Made by a program: the position numbers and the translations under genes
Assembly (NCBI RefSeq): GCF_050947875.1
Contig: NW_027460346.1
Span: 2,546,000 to 2,609,999 of the forward strand
DNA from: Dermacentor variabilis
Lineage: Eukaryota > Arthropoda > Arachnida > Ixodida > Ixodidae
Direction: 5' to 3'
DNA length: 64,000 bases
Notes under the pieces: generated by a model
Seen by the model: only the letters and a program-made list of their open reading frames with translations
What the model was told of the DNA's origin: nothing
Database searches by the model: none
Shown: positions 31,971-41,845 of the stretch, piece after piece
Layout: each line of letters opens with the position of its first letter
Numbering within the stretch: position 1 is the stretch's first letter

Positions 31971-32229
31971 TGTGTGACGCGTGTGCCAGCGAGAGAGGGC
32001 CACCCTGACGCACATCGTATGGTATTGCACCAAGTTCCCCGACGAAGCTTCGACAAGTACAACGATTCCGCCGCGACTCGCGGCTGCGGCGGAATGCTAC
32101 GACCACGAAAGCCAAACCTGGGCCGTCCAGCAGGTCTCGGTGGCTCTTGAAAGACAAAGGCCGAGCGAAACCGACGGAACGTTGCCCCTCAGGGCGACCG
32201 ACCGCGGGAGTAACACGCGCTGGAGTTGA
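31960..32229 (+). pseudogene. LINE C-terminal zinc-knuckle segment (shifted frame)
   Basis: The Cys/His block CDACASERATLTHIVWYC matches the C-terminal finger of I/LOA-group ORF2 proteins. It lies in a different frame from the RNase H, showing a frameshift close to 31950. The segment stops at 32227-32229. Confidence 0.7.
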
Positions 32230-32345
32230 GTAGAGACCACCCGCTGAGAAGACGTCAGGGCCCGCGTCACGGCGCCATTTAGTCATGGTGTCGTTCTGCA
32301 GCGACTGAATCAAGTTTTTTTCTCTCTCTCTTTTCTCTAATGTTA

Positions 32346-32507
32346 CTGTAAAAGAAAGCCACACAATATATTCAAAGGTGGAGCCGCGCCGGTCAAAGTT
32401 GAACTGGTGGCATGGGTCGCTTTAGTCTCTTGCGGCGTAAACGTTGCGCTCCTACGCCGCCATAGATATTTAAAAAAATAAAATGATTACTAAACGTACA
32501 CGAAAAA
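32346..32507. other. Unassigned spacer
   Basis: No gene or repeat recognised. Confidence 0.4.
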
Positions 32508-32701
32508 AAGTCGCAGTTTCGCCCGAAAGGCGAATAATCGATTGCGATAGCAAATTAGTGGACAGCTATACGAAGTAAGAATAGTAGTGTTATCGGCCGT
32601 ATAAACGTGAAAACATAGGCATACTAACTTAATTAACAAGCATGTTTGTCAGGCTAGAAAAACAAACATGGACACAGCTGACTTGATGACCGCGGAAACT
32701 C
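32508..32701 (+). repeat. Dispersed repeat, copy 1 (agtcgcagtttcgcccgaaa)
   Basis: This is nearly the same 180-190 bp as 55538-55717: agtcgcagtttcgcccgaaa, cgattgcgatagcaaatta, gacagctata and a shared end tgatgaccgcgg. A partial third copy lies at 34889-34974 in inverse orientation. There is no coding content. The three copies show it is a mobile or satellite-like family. Confidence 0.75.
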
Positions 32702-32967
32702 GCCGTCAGAACGCTGGAATGAGGAAGCGCGGCAGCAGCAGCGAGTGAATCGACCTTCGCGTTGCCTCTCGCATAAACCCCAACTTAGCCACGAAAACAC
32801 AGCTCATGGCGGATTCTGTCCCAGTCACAGATGGCTTTCAAGATAGAGAGATCCGGTGTAGAACGCGTGATAAATCATACGAAACCTGTCACGATGAGGA
32901 AGGAAAATATGCAACGTCTGAGAAAACAGCCAACTTTTACGGCGAAGCTGCATATGGCTAGCAGATT

Positions 32968-33009
32968 CATCCGTCCGTCCGTCCGTGCGTCCGTCCGTCC
33001 GTCCGTCCA
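32968..33009. repeat. (CCGT)n microsatellite
   Basis: About ten ccgt/ccgtg units with one interruption. Confidence 0.85.
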
Positions 33010-33985
33010 TCTGTCTCCTGTACGCCGAAAACTCCTCCGGCGCAACCCCATGAGCAGGCGCGAAAAAAAAAGAGAAACAGAGACGCGCGATTGGCTGCGC
33101 CAGTAGTGACCTCGTTGCTCTCCGTCGCAGCCGAGCGCTTGCGCAGCAGTTTCTCTCCGGCTCCAAAATGGATAGGCCACGCGTCATACACACTCCTGAG
33201 GAGTAGGCAGCTTTCGATCAGCAACGCCACGAGCAGAACCTGAGAACAAGCTCGTCTACGCTGGGCCGATGTTGCAGCCCGGGCACAAGAACAGGCTCGT
33301 GCAGCCGAGCGAAAGCAGCAACTGCGTACCGAGGGTCCGGTAGTTGACCAAGCCGTCGTTTAATGAACAATAGCGCTTAACCCAGCGATAAACACCGGGC
33401 CGCACGTTTCAGCTTCGTTGGAGCATCTATATAGAGTTCAGCATCTATATGGAGTGCTTGGGCGGTAATTTTTTTTATAAATCAGCTGAAGTCCTGCTTC
33501 TGGGGATACTTGTCTCCTGAACGAACCCTTTGAGTTCCCTGGGCAACCTCAGGCACTCTACATGTGTGTGCCGATCAGTCACAGCAGTATCGAGAAGATT
33601 GCTAAATCCTACACGTGTCAGATGTTCTTTACTCACTTCACGTGAAAACTTTTCACTGAACACATTGGCTCGTGGTGTAAAACACATAGGAAACACCGCG
33701 CTCAGCAAGCCTAGTATTTGCACCATAATTCAGAAATCTGAGGAGCAAAACACCCAAAGCATTAGGTTTCTTACAGTAATTACTAGAGGGAATCCTGGTG
33801 CCGGGAGCGTCCAGCAACCATGAGAATGGTGATTAGTTGTCGATTTGCCTAATATTCATATTTGTGGCTTCAAACGTTCTTGTGGTTTTGTTTACCATGC
33901 TGTATCTGCCGTCATTCGCCTAAAATTTAAAGCATTCTATGCTTGTTGTATTGCCATAGCAAATATATGGACATTCCAGGCGCAT
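33010..33985. other. Stretch with no recognised gene
   Basis: Overlapping frames on both strands at 33475-33823 show no motif. I see no RNA gene. Confidence 0.4.
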
Positions 33986-33987
33986 TT

Positions 33988-34740
33988 TTGCCGTCGCCGT
34001 CGCCGTCGCCGTGGTGTTCCATGTAACGTCTAAGGGCGATAACACCGTCGCGGCGCGCTTCGTATGCTGTATGTGTGAGCGAAAGCCCGCGAGGGAAGCC
34101 GACGATCACGGCTCAATCTGGCGCGCGCGAAGAAAGCGGAGAGCAAACTCGCCGTCTTCCGTCGCTCGAAAGGCCGTGGGGGGATGGGAGGGAGGGAAAG
34201 AGGGCTCACGGCGTTGTGCTCCGGCAGCAAATGCGCATTTCGCGACCGGGCCCAAGGGAACTGACGATCGCGGCTCAATCTCAAGCGCCATATATGGAGG
34301 AAGGCGGGGTAAAAAACGCCAACGAGTGCAAAGTACAAAGTACGCCAACAAGCGCATACTTTGCACGACGGCGCGCGCGGTCTTGCGCGCCGTGTGTTGA
34401 AAGGGATCTGCAGGAGGCTCATACTGTTGTGCGCGTTGTGTTCTCGCCGTCCAACCCGCCGTGGTTGCTCAGTGGCTATGGTGTTGGGCTGCTGAGCACG
34501 AGGTCGCGGGATCGAATCCCGGCCACGGCGGCCGCATTTCGATGGGGGCGAAATGCGAAAACACCCGTGTGCTTAGATTTAGGTGCACGTTAAAGAACCC
34601 CAGGTGGTCAAAATTTCCGGAGTCCTCCACTACGGCGTGCCTCATAATCAGAAAGTGGTTTTGGCACGTTAAACCCCAAATATTATTATTCTCGCCGTCC
34701 TTGCGTTTAAGCGATAGACCGCACGAAAGTCACTTCGCGC
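33988..34740 (+). repeat. GC-rich unit with a (GCCGTC)n start, split by a SINE
   Basis: It starts with a ttgccgtcgccgtcgccgtc hexamer repeat, continues as a GC-rich block without a conserved reading frame, is interrupted by a SINE at 34453-34688, and resumes with ccttgcgtttaagcgatag. This looks like an older repeat into which the SINE jumped. Confidence 0.4.
34453..34688 (+). repeat. Full-length tRNA-derived SINE with 12-bp target duplication
   Basis: The head ccgccgtggttgctcagtgg, the B-box gggatcgaatcccggccacg, the linker gatgggggcgaaatgcgaaa, the body aagaaccccaggtggtc and the tail gcctcataatcag end in an (att)n tail. The sequence ttctcgccgtcc occurs on both sides (34441-34452 and 34689-34700). 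It is the best reference copy for the SINE family in this window. Confidence 0.92.
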
Positions 34741-34888
34741 GCTGCTGCTGCCACACTTGCTCATACCAGCGTTTTTATAGCGAGTGTCCGCGCTCATCGG
34801 GTGTGATATGTTTATGTTAGCTTGTACTCGCTGGCATCCCGTTGCTGATTCAGTTATAGTAAGGGAATGTTTACACGGCAGATAAAAC

Positions 34889-34974
34889 TACTATCCTTAC
34901 TTCGAATAGCTGTACACTAATTTGCTATCGCAATCGATGCGTCGCCTTTCGTGCGAAACTGACTTTTTTGTAAC
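34889..34974 (-). repeat. Dispersed repeat, copy 2 (partial)
   Basis: On the minus strand it reads cgaaaggcgacgcatcgatt then gcgatagcaaattagtg, matching the first half of the repeat at 32508-32701. Confidence 0.7.
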
Positions 34975-35279
34975 TTTAAATGTTCCGAGAGCTGCATCGT
35001 CGTCTATTTTTTTTCTAAAGCGCCTATAGACGACCATGCACCTCTCGGAACATATAAAACTTAAAATTTTTCTATAACGCCTACTGTGCCTTGAATAGAC
35101 TGGACGACAGGCCATTTCCAGAAGCAAAAATCTTGGGAGCCTGGCCTCACAGTTCATTAGCCCAGAAAGCAGTTCGAGCGCTTCTTCGCTACCTGAAGGC
35201 AACCGACTTGAGTGCCCGACTATAGGCATCCTGCACTTAACTTAGTGCATGTGAAAGTGCATTATAGACTCATGTTTTC

Positions 35280-35296
35280 TCTCTCTCTCTCTCTTT
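35280..35296. repeat. (CT)n microsatellite
   Basis: A short ct run in a pyrimidine-rich block. Confidence 0.6.
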
Positions 35297-35394
35297 CCCT
35301 ACCCGTTACCCTCCCCACGTAGCAAACTGGACTCATTCTGGTTAATCTCCCTGCCTTTCCTTCTTCCCTTCTCTCTCTTCTAAAATGCCTAGGG

Positions 35395-35645
35395 TGCGAA
35401 ACAAAACACACCTCGTTTTTGACTCATGAGCCTATTGTAATGGCACCAGATCTGCAAGTAGTGACAGAACGCACATCCTTTTCTTTTCCTGTTACAGTCT
35501 TAATGTCTCTTCCCTCAGCGAGTACCGGGCAATCATAGGCATATGTAAGATATCTGCAATCCTCATATATTTTTACCATATCATTATTATGTAAAAGAAA
35601 AAGAACTGGTCCGAGTATGCTACCCTAGGGAAGTACAAGTTGAAT
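35395..35645 (-). pseudogene. LINE reverse-transcriptase scrap (CR1/Jockey type)
   Basis: The minus strand at about 35640-35540 reads GSILGPVLFLLHNNDMVKIY and RYLTYAYD, matching the QGSILGPLLFL...YADD block of CR1/Jockey-like RT. The Gln before Gly-Ser is replaced by a stop, and the catalytic YADD appears as YAYD. It is a decayed fragment. Confidence 0.6.
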
Positions 35646-35788
35646 AAACTGTAGGTGGGTATATATTGTACATCAATCCTGCGAGCACTGCTGCCAAACT
35701 GCGGTCAGAGCAGAATTATCCCGGCTTATATAGTGCCACATGTACTTGTTTATCTTTATCGGGCAACCACGTTTCACCGTCTAACAAA

Positions 35789-36141
35789 TGTTATCGCACA
35801 GCGCAGGACGCGCCTGCATGTATCGGAAGTTTCTGGAGTGTTCTCGATGGTTCCATCCGCTGTCTGTGACCTAACCTTGTGTAATCTGATTGCACGTATG
35901 CGCGAAGCGAATAATCTAGAACTTTGTGGAAGATACGCGGGTCCCAGCGATTACTTTGGAACGTTCGACTGCTGATGTATAAAAGCCGACGCGCTTGACC
36001 CGCTGATCAGATTTCGACGACCGCCGATTGTGTTCGCAGCTGTTGCTCTCCTTTTAGTGTAACTTGCTTTTGTGGGCACAAATTCGCCCAATAAAACGCT
36101 AGTTTCGCCATTCACTGTTTTGCTTTCTTCACCACGTGACA
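35789..36141 (+). repeat. 5' LTR of a Ty3/gypsy retrotransposon
   Basis: It starts tgttatcgcacagcg and ends cacgtgaca, so it has TG...CA borders. A TATA box (tataaaag, 35978-35985) and a polyadenylation signal (aataaa, 36090-36095) lie at the expected spacing. The gag ATG is 25 bp downstream, after a short leader that would hold the primer-binding site. No matching 3' LTR is present, so the boundaries are inferred from structure. Confidence 0.65.
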
Positions 36142-36165
36142 TCTGCTGGAGGCGCTTGTGCATTC

Positions 36166-37512
36166 ATGTACCGGACGCCCCCGCAAAGCCGCGATCCAAG
36201 CCCGAAGTCTAAGGACAACACCACCGTCGCCAAGGACCAGCGAGCTAGCCGCAGGCTGCAAGGACTGCCCCCGGAGCACGGATGTTTGTCTGAGACGACC
36301 AGGAAGATCGTTACCAAGTCAACGACCACAATGGCAGCACCAGCGTACTCCATCGTGCTTCAACATCTTAGAGAGCCACCTACCTTCCGTGGAGCTCCAT
36401 CGGAGGATCCAGAAACCTGGCTGGAGACTTTCGAAAGGATCTCGGTCTTCAACAACTGGAACTCTGAGGACAAGCTGCGTCACGTGTACTTCTCCTTGGA
36501 AGATGCCGCGCGGACCTGTTTCGATAACCGGGAGTCGACCCTAACAACGTGGGAGCTGTTCCGAAGTAACTTCTTACGGACCTTCACGAGCATCGTCGGG
36601 AAAGAAAGGGCCGAGGTTCTATTGGAAGCCCGAGTACAGCTACCAAACGAGAATGTTGCCATATTTACAGAAGAAATGAGCCGCCTATTCCGCGACGCCA
36701 ACCCGGAAATGTCCGAGGAGAAGAACGTCAGCCTACTGATGCGTGGCGTAAAGGAAGAACTTTTCGCCGGAATGCTACGAAGCCCACCGAAGACAGTCGA
36801 CGAGTTTCTTCGCGAGGCCACCAGCATAGAGAAGACACTGGAAATGCGGAATCGGCAATTCAACCGCCGCACGAACTCGACAAACTACGCCGGAGTTCAG
36901 TCACTGGCCACCGACGACCTGCGCGAGACTATCCGAGCGGTCGTGCGTGAAGAGCTACAGAAGCTGTTGCCTTCATCACAGCCTGAAGTGGCTTCGATTG
37001 CCGACGTCGTACGTGAGGAGCTCCAACAACAACTCGGAGTAGCCCCTGAATCGCCGCAGCCTCCGCCACAAGCGATGACATACGCCGCTGTAGCCCGCCG
37101 TCACGGTCCCCCTCCGCGCCCACTGCAGGGCCCAGTGACGACACAGTTCCGTCATCCACCACCGCCCTCACCGCCAGCACGCCAACCCATTGTCCCACGC
37201 AGCATTCCAAGGAAGACTGACGTTTGCCGCGCCCCCGACCACGGTCCGCTTTGCTATCACTGCGGAGAAGCCGGGCACATCTACCGCCGATCCCCTTGCC
37301 GCGAGATGGGACTGCGAGGGTTCGCCGTTAACGCGCCGCGACCGCAGCTTCGCGAACGACCTCGTGATACCGCCGAATACACTACCACCACTCAATGGAG
37401 CCCTCGACGACCGTCCCGTTCGCCCTCACCAGGCCGCTACCTGTCGCCGCAGCGCTATCCATACACTGGCCCAACCCGGGGCCGGTCCGTCAGCCCATAT
37501 CCGGAAAACTAA
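36166..37512 (+). CDS. Ty3/gypsy Gag polyprotein, open frame
   Basis: The 448-codon frame begins at the ATG at 36166; it is open to 36136 but has no earlier ATG. The capsid-like core includes PPTFRGAPSEDPETWLETFE, DKLRHVYFSLEDAARTCFD and EEMSRLFRDANPEMSEE. The later half is Pro/Arg-rich with a CCHC-like zinc knuckle, CYHCGEAGHIYRRSPC. In that knuckle the fourth metal ligand is displaced: the residue expected to be Cys, four after the His, reads Ser, with a Cys two places later. Gag forms the retrotransposon particle and binds its RNA. The intact frame beside a dead pol suggests a moderately young copy. Confidence 0.85.
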   Translation: MYRTPPQSRDPSPKSKDNTTVAKDQRASRRLQGLPPEHGCLSETTRKIVTKSTTTMAAPAYSIVLQHLREPPTFRGAPSEDPETWLETFERISVFNNWNSEDKLRHVYFSLEDAARTCFDNRESTLTTWELFRSNFLRTFTSIVGKERAEVLLEARVQLPNENVAIFTEEMSRLFRDANPEMSEEKNVSLLMRGVKEELFAGMLRSPPKTVDEFLREATSIEKTLEMRNRQFNRRTNSTNYAGVQSLATDDLRETIRAVVREELQKLLPSSQPEVASIADVVREELQQQLGVAPESPQPPPQAMTYAAVARRHGPPPRPLQGPVTTQFRHPPPPSPPARQPIVPRSIPRKTDVCRAPDHGPLCYHCGEAGHIYRRSPCREMGLRGFAVNAPRPQLRERPRDTAEYTTTTQWSPRRPSRSPSPGRYLSPQRYPYTGPTRGRSVSPYPEN

Positions 37513-37689
37513 AGTCGGCAACCGATGGAGGTGCGGTTGCTGTTCATCGAACTGACGAATATCCTCCGCCGCCGACGAAGACGCCGAAAAGACGATCTAG
37601 ACGATATGTCAACGAGACTCCGCCATCCCGACGAAGCCATAAAGTAAAGACTACACCGACGAAAGACGACGCGACGTTCCAGCTTCACT

Positions 37690-38190
37690 TCAACACGACG
37701 CAGCCGTGATCCGACGCCAAGACCTAACTGCAACGCCAGACAAAGAACCATCGAACTCGACCTGCTTCTCGACGGCCACGCAGTCACCGCCTTAGTGAAT
37801 ACAGGAGCCGACTACTCCGTCATAAGTGGACCCATCGCCGCCCACTTGAAGAAGGTTAAGATTGCATGGGAAGGCCCTCAAGTTCGCACCGCTGGAGGAC
37901 ATCTAATAACACCAACTGGAATCTGCACCGCAACAATTACAGTTCAAGACCGGACCTACCCTGCCACCTTCGTTATCCTCCAACAGTGTTCACGAGACAT
38001 CATTCTCGGCATGGACTTCCTGAACCAAGACGGCGCAATCAGCGACCTGAAGTCGAAGTCGATAACACTGTCGGAAGATCAAGCGATACGGCCCCACGCC
38101 TTGAGTGTGCTCGAAGATCAAGTCAGCATCCCGCCCGCTCCAGCATTGTCATTTTCGTCGGCACGAAAACTCCTGCAGACGTAGAAGGCG
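37690..38190 (+). pseudogene. Ty3/gypsy protease with altered active site
   Basis: Reads RTIELDLLLDGHAVTALVNT then GADYSVIS and later DIILGMDFL, the retropepsin pattern. The catalytic Asp of the D-T/S-G triplet is replaced by Asn (codon aat, 37798-37800), so the enzyme would not cleave. The frame ends at 38182-38184. Confidence 0.75.
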
Positions 38191-38439
38191 TCATTGAGGG
38201 TGACTAATGTCTACTACTCGACCGTGAAATTTGTGTCGCAAGAGGGATCGCTCGACTGCACGGAGGAAAAACGAAAGTGTTGCTGACAAACTTCAGCCAG
38301 GAGTTCAAGCACGTCAACAAGGGCACGACGATCGCATACGTCGAGGAAATTCTGGAAACCAGCAATGCGTTGGTCCTCTCGGATTCTGCCGCATCTACCT
38401 CGACGACCGCAGTTCCCGAACCAAACTTCGACATAAATC

Positions 38440-39178
38440 TAAGTCTCCCCATGATTAAGCAGCAACAGCTCAGAACTCTGCTTCGACGATACAAAGACTG
38501 CTTTTCGACGTTATCGAGGATTCGACAAACACCAGTCGCAAAGCATCGCATAATAACCGAAAAGTGCCAGAGCCCACCAAAGACTCCGCCAGAGCCCTTA
38601 CCGAGTTTCGAGGCGAGAACGTGAAGATATAAGACAAAAATCGACGAAATGCTGCGCGACGACATCATCCAACCGTCTAAAAGCCCGTGGGCATCACCTG
38701 TTGTCTTAGTGAAGAAAAAGGACGGAAGCCTACGTTTTTGCTTCGATTATCGTCCACTGAACAACATCACTAAGAAGGACGTATACCCCCTCCCACGGAT
38801 AGACGAGGCATTGGATCGGCTCTGCAACGCTAAATATTTCTCGTCGATGGACCTCAAGTCTGGCTACTGGCAAATAGAAGTCGATGACAGGGATCGCAAA
38901 AAGACCGCCTTCATCACGCCAGACGGCCTCTATGAGTTCAAGGTGATGCCATTTGGACTGTGCTTGGCGCCTGCAACGTTCCAGAGCGTCATGGACACGG
39001 TGTTAGCAGGATTGAAGTAGCAGACGTGTCTTGTTTATTTATATGACGTCGTTGTCTTCGCCAGAAATTTCGACGATCACCTTAGGCGGCTTGCGACAGT
39101 ACTAGAGGCCTTCAAGTCAGCAGGGCTCACTCTGAAGCCGGAAAAGTGCCGCTTCGCTTACGTTGAGCTCTGTTCCTA
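38440..39178 (+). pseudogene. Ty3/gypsy reverse transcriptase, broken
   Basis: The open piece 38649-39020 holds IIQPSKSPWASPVVLVKKKD, FDYRPLNNITKKDVYPLPR and LKSGYWQIEVDD, ending in MPFGLCLAPATFQ. A TAG at 39018-39020 interrupts it just before the polymerase box. That box reads YLYD instead of YLDD (Tyr codon 39042-39044), removing one catalytic Asp. Upstream (38440-38640) the match continues through a further stop. Confidence 0.82.
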
Positions 39179-39409
39179 GGCGACGTCATCAGCAAGTCTG
39201 GAGTCTGCCCCGACCCGCAGAAGACTGCTGCCATTGCAAAGTTCCCACAGCCCAACGACAAGAAGGCAGTGCGTCGATTCCTCGGCATGTGTGCCTACTA
39301 CAGACGCTTTGTCAAGGACTTTTCACGCATTGCTGAGCCGCTGATACATCTAACTAAATGTGATGTCGAGTTCAAGTGGGAAACGCCGTAGGCCGACGCA
39401 TTTCAATAA

Positions 39410-39830
39410 CTCAAACGACGTATGCAGTCACCCCCAGTACTTGCGGACTTCGACGAGGACGCAGATACTGAAATCCACACTGACGCCAGTAACCTAGGCC
39501 TCGGTGCCGTCCTTGTCCAGAGAAAATACGGACTTGAACGCGTGATAGCTTACACTAGCCGGTCGTTGCCAAAAGAGGAAGGCAATTATTCTACAACCGA
39601 AAAGGAATGCCTCTCCATCGTTTGGACTGCAGCAAAATTTCGCCCTTACCTATATGGCAGGCCATTCAATGTCGTCAACGACCATCACGCCTTGTGTTGG
39701 CTAGCGAATATAAAGGACCCTTAAGGACGGCTGGCGCGGTGGAGCCTAAGACTGCAGGAATATGATATCACTGTAACCTACAAGTCCGGACGAAAACACT
39801 GATTCCGATTGCCTATCACGCGCCCCCATT
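39410..39830 (+). pseudogene. Ty3/gypsy RNase H piece
   Basis: The frame 39422-39724 contains [35 protein letters not shown] and [19 protein letters not shown], ending at a TAA (39722-39724). The usual Asp-His in VVTDHHAL is Asn-Asp-His here. The match continues past the stop with LQEYDITVTYKSGRKH. Confidence 0.78.
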
Positions 39831-39929
39831 GACCCGCCACCGCAAGATGACAAGGATGACGACGCCTTCCTTGGAATAATAAGCGCGGAAGACTTCGCTG
39901 AACAGGAACGAGCAGACCCGGAGCTAAGA

Positions 39930-41144
39930 GGCCTCGTCGAGTATTTGGAAGGGCACACCGACGTTGTCCCTAGGGCGTTTAATCGTGGATTGGCTTCGTT
40001 CACGCTACAAAACAACCTGCTCGTGAAGAAGAACTTCTCACCAGTGCGCGCCAACTACCTTCTTGTTGTTTGGTCAGCGCTGCGTCCAGAAATACTGCAC
40101 GCTCTGATTGACGATCCAACCCCTGGGCACCTCGGATTCTCCCGGACGCTGTCGAGGATACAGGAAAGGCTGCGTCTGACCGCCGACGTCGCTTGTTACG
40201 TCAAAACATGCCGAGACTGTCAACGACGCAAGACACCACCGACAAGGCCAGCAGGATTACTACAGCCAATCGAACCTCCTTGCCGACAATTTCAGCAGAT
40301 CGGGATGGATTCGTTGGGACCGTTTTCGACGTCAACATCCGGAAATAAGTGGATCGCCGTGGCAGCGGACTATCTCACCCGCTTAGCTGAAACTAAAGCT
40401 CTGCCGAAAGGCAGCGCAGCCGAAGTGGCGAAATTTTTCGTCGGGAACATCCTGCTGCGACCTGGTGCACCAGAAGTCCTCATCACCGACAGAGGAACAG
40501 CCTTTACAGCAGAGCTCACCTAAACCATTTTGCAATACAGCCAGACAAGTCACAGGAGGACTACTGCCTACCACCCGCAGACGAATGGTCTCACGGAGCG
40601 TCTGAACAAGACCCTCGCCGACATGCTAGCAATGCACGTCGACGTTGAGCACAAGACGTGGTACGCGGTCCTGCCGTACGTAACCTTTGCTTACAATACG
40701 GTGGTGCAAGAAAAAACAGAGATCACGCCGTTTAAGCTGGTGTACGGCAGGAACCCAACGACGACGCGCGACGCCATGCTGCCGCACGTCACTGACGAAG
40801 AGAATCTTGATGTCGCCGCCTATCTCCAGCGCGCCGAAGAAGCCCGACAGCTCGCCTGCCTACGGATCAAGAACCAGCAGCGTACCGACAGCCGACACTA
40901 CATCCTCCGACGACGCTACGTCGAGTACCAGCCCGGCGACCGTGTTTGGGTTTGGAACCCGATACGCCGTCGAGGACTCAGTGAGAAACTACTGCGACGC
41001 TATTTCAGACCCTACAAGGTCATCCGACGTATTGAAGCACTGGACTATGAGGTCGTGCCATACGGCATTTCGCATTCACAGCGGCGCCGCGCACGATCTG
41101 AAGTGGTCCACGTGGTGCGCCTTAAACCCTTTTACGGACGCTGA
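39930..41144 (+). pseudogene. Ty3/gypsy integrase, one in-frame stop region
   Basis: The frame 39945-40523 has a zinc-binding HHCC-like block (PGHLGFSRTLSRIQERL, CYVKTCRDCQRRK) and core residues in QIGMDSLGPF (Asp) and VLITDRGTAF (Asp). It stops at a TAA (40521-40523). The next piece, 40530-41144, has HPQTNGLTERLNKTL (catalytic Glu), YNTVVQEKTEITPFKLVYGR and a C-terminal YQPGDRVWVWNP SH3-like segment. The zinc-binding block appears shortened compared with related elements. The DDE triad itself is visible. Confidence 0.82.
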
Positions 41145-41212
41145 CGAACTTCCTTATTTTGTTGTTTCTTTGCTACGGGTGTTCTTGTTTATTACTTTCG
41201 TTGACGAGGTGA

Positions 41213-41545
41213 GCGACTATGCTATGTCATGTGACCTCAGCGGCGCCCCCGAAAAGTCGGAGCTACTTCTGGTCTCACCGCGGCACGCACTCGGCTAGCC
41301 TACCATCAACATACAGCTGAAGGGACGCACCATCGTTCCGTCTTAGAGCGTGAAGATACTGGGAACTATTTTTCAGTCGGATCCTGCGAATATCAACCAA
41401 GACAAGAGACATGGGAGAGGCGGACACGTCTCGGCTTTTCTACGCCTTCGTCTTGTCTAAAATAACTTACAATATCCGATATAGGCAATACTCAACGCGA
41501 CAGAATTCAAGAAAATCGACGCAGCGAAAGTGTTCAAGTCAATAC
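41213..41545 (+). pseudogene. LINE RT thumb fragment (I/LOA/R1 group)
   Basis: Right after the Ty3 break the plus strand reads LSGAPEKSELLLVSP, then KGRTIVPS, SVKILGTIFQSD and FKKIDAAKVFKS with intervening stops. These match the post-YADD region of the LINE at 29964-31970 (CSPSKSELLVLPP, IRVLGMIIDK). Confidence 0.6.
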
Positions 41546-41609
41546 GTCCCCCTCTCCCCCCAACCATAAATCACCTCATAACCCTTACGTACATAATTCC
41601 CTCCGCAAT

Positions 41610-41845
41610 GCCGCTTCTGTGGAGAACCCGGGTCCATTAGACATATAGGAGTGGGTTGCAGACGGGCACCACTAAAACCTCCAAATCTTTATCACACCAG
41701 CGCGCTTTGATGTAGCACGGCTGAATCTGCAGTCCTCACCAAGCGCCCGTAATCACGTGATCTGTTACGTCACATTGCTTCCTTTTATATGTAACTTTCT
41801 CAACCGCAATAAACTCGTTGTTTGCCCAACTGCTGACTTGGCTAC
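41610..41845 (+). repeat. Probable LTR of a second Ty3/gypsy element
   Basis: It precedes a gag fragment and has a TATA-like ttttatatg (about 41782-41790) and a caataaactcg polyadenylation signal (about 41806-41816). Borders are uncertain. A related piece (ggcaccactaaaac, then cgagcttt) recurs at 42468-42512 and may be a remnant of the opposite LTR. Confidence 0.45.

Larger units (their letters stand above)
29790..32345 (+). mobile_element. 5'-truncated LINE of the I/LOA/R1 group with RT and RNase H
   Basis: The sequence enters at the RT N-terminus (VEEVRAALHELNIKSAAGPD), continues through a 668-codon frame, a zinc-knuckle piece and a 3' UTR with a (tc)n tract ending near 32345. There is no ORF1 and no endonuclease, as expected for a 5'-truncated insertion. 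Frame breaks occur near 30060 and near 31950. Confidence 0.85.
35789..41212 (+). mobile_element. Ty3/gypsy LTR retrotransposon, inactivated, 3' LTR missing
   Basis: The order is LTR, gag, protease, RT, RNase H, zinc-binding H2C2 and integrase. Gag is open from 36166 to 37512. Pol is broken into pieces by stops and frameshifts, and has catalytic-site changes in protease and RT. The element breaks off at about 41212, where an unrelated LINE fragment begins, so the 3' LTR was lost. Confidence 0.88.

Noticed and set aside
34461..34540. tRNA gene from A and B boxes
   Set aside because: It is the head of a SINE with body, tail and target duplication; the cloverleaf arms do not pair as in a real tRNA. 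The same holds for the heads at 13220, 18226 and 51239.
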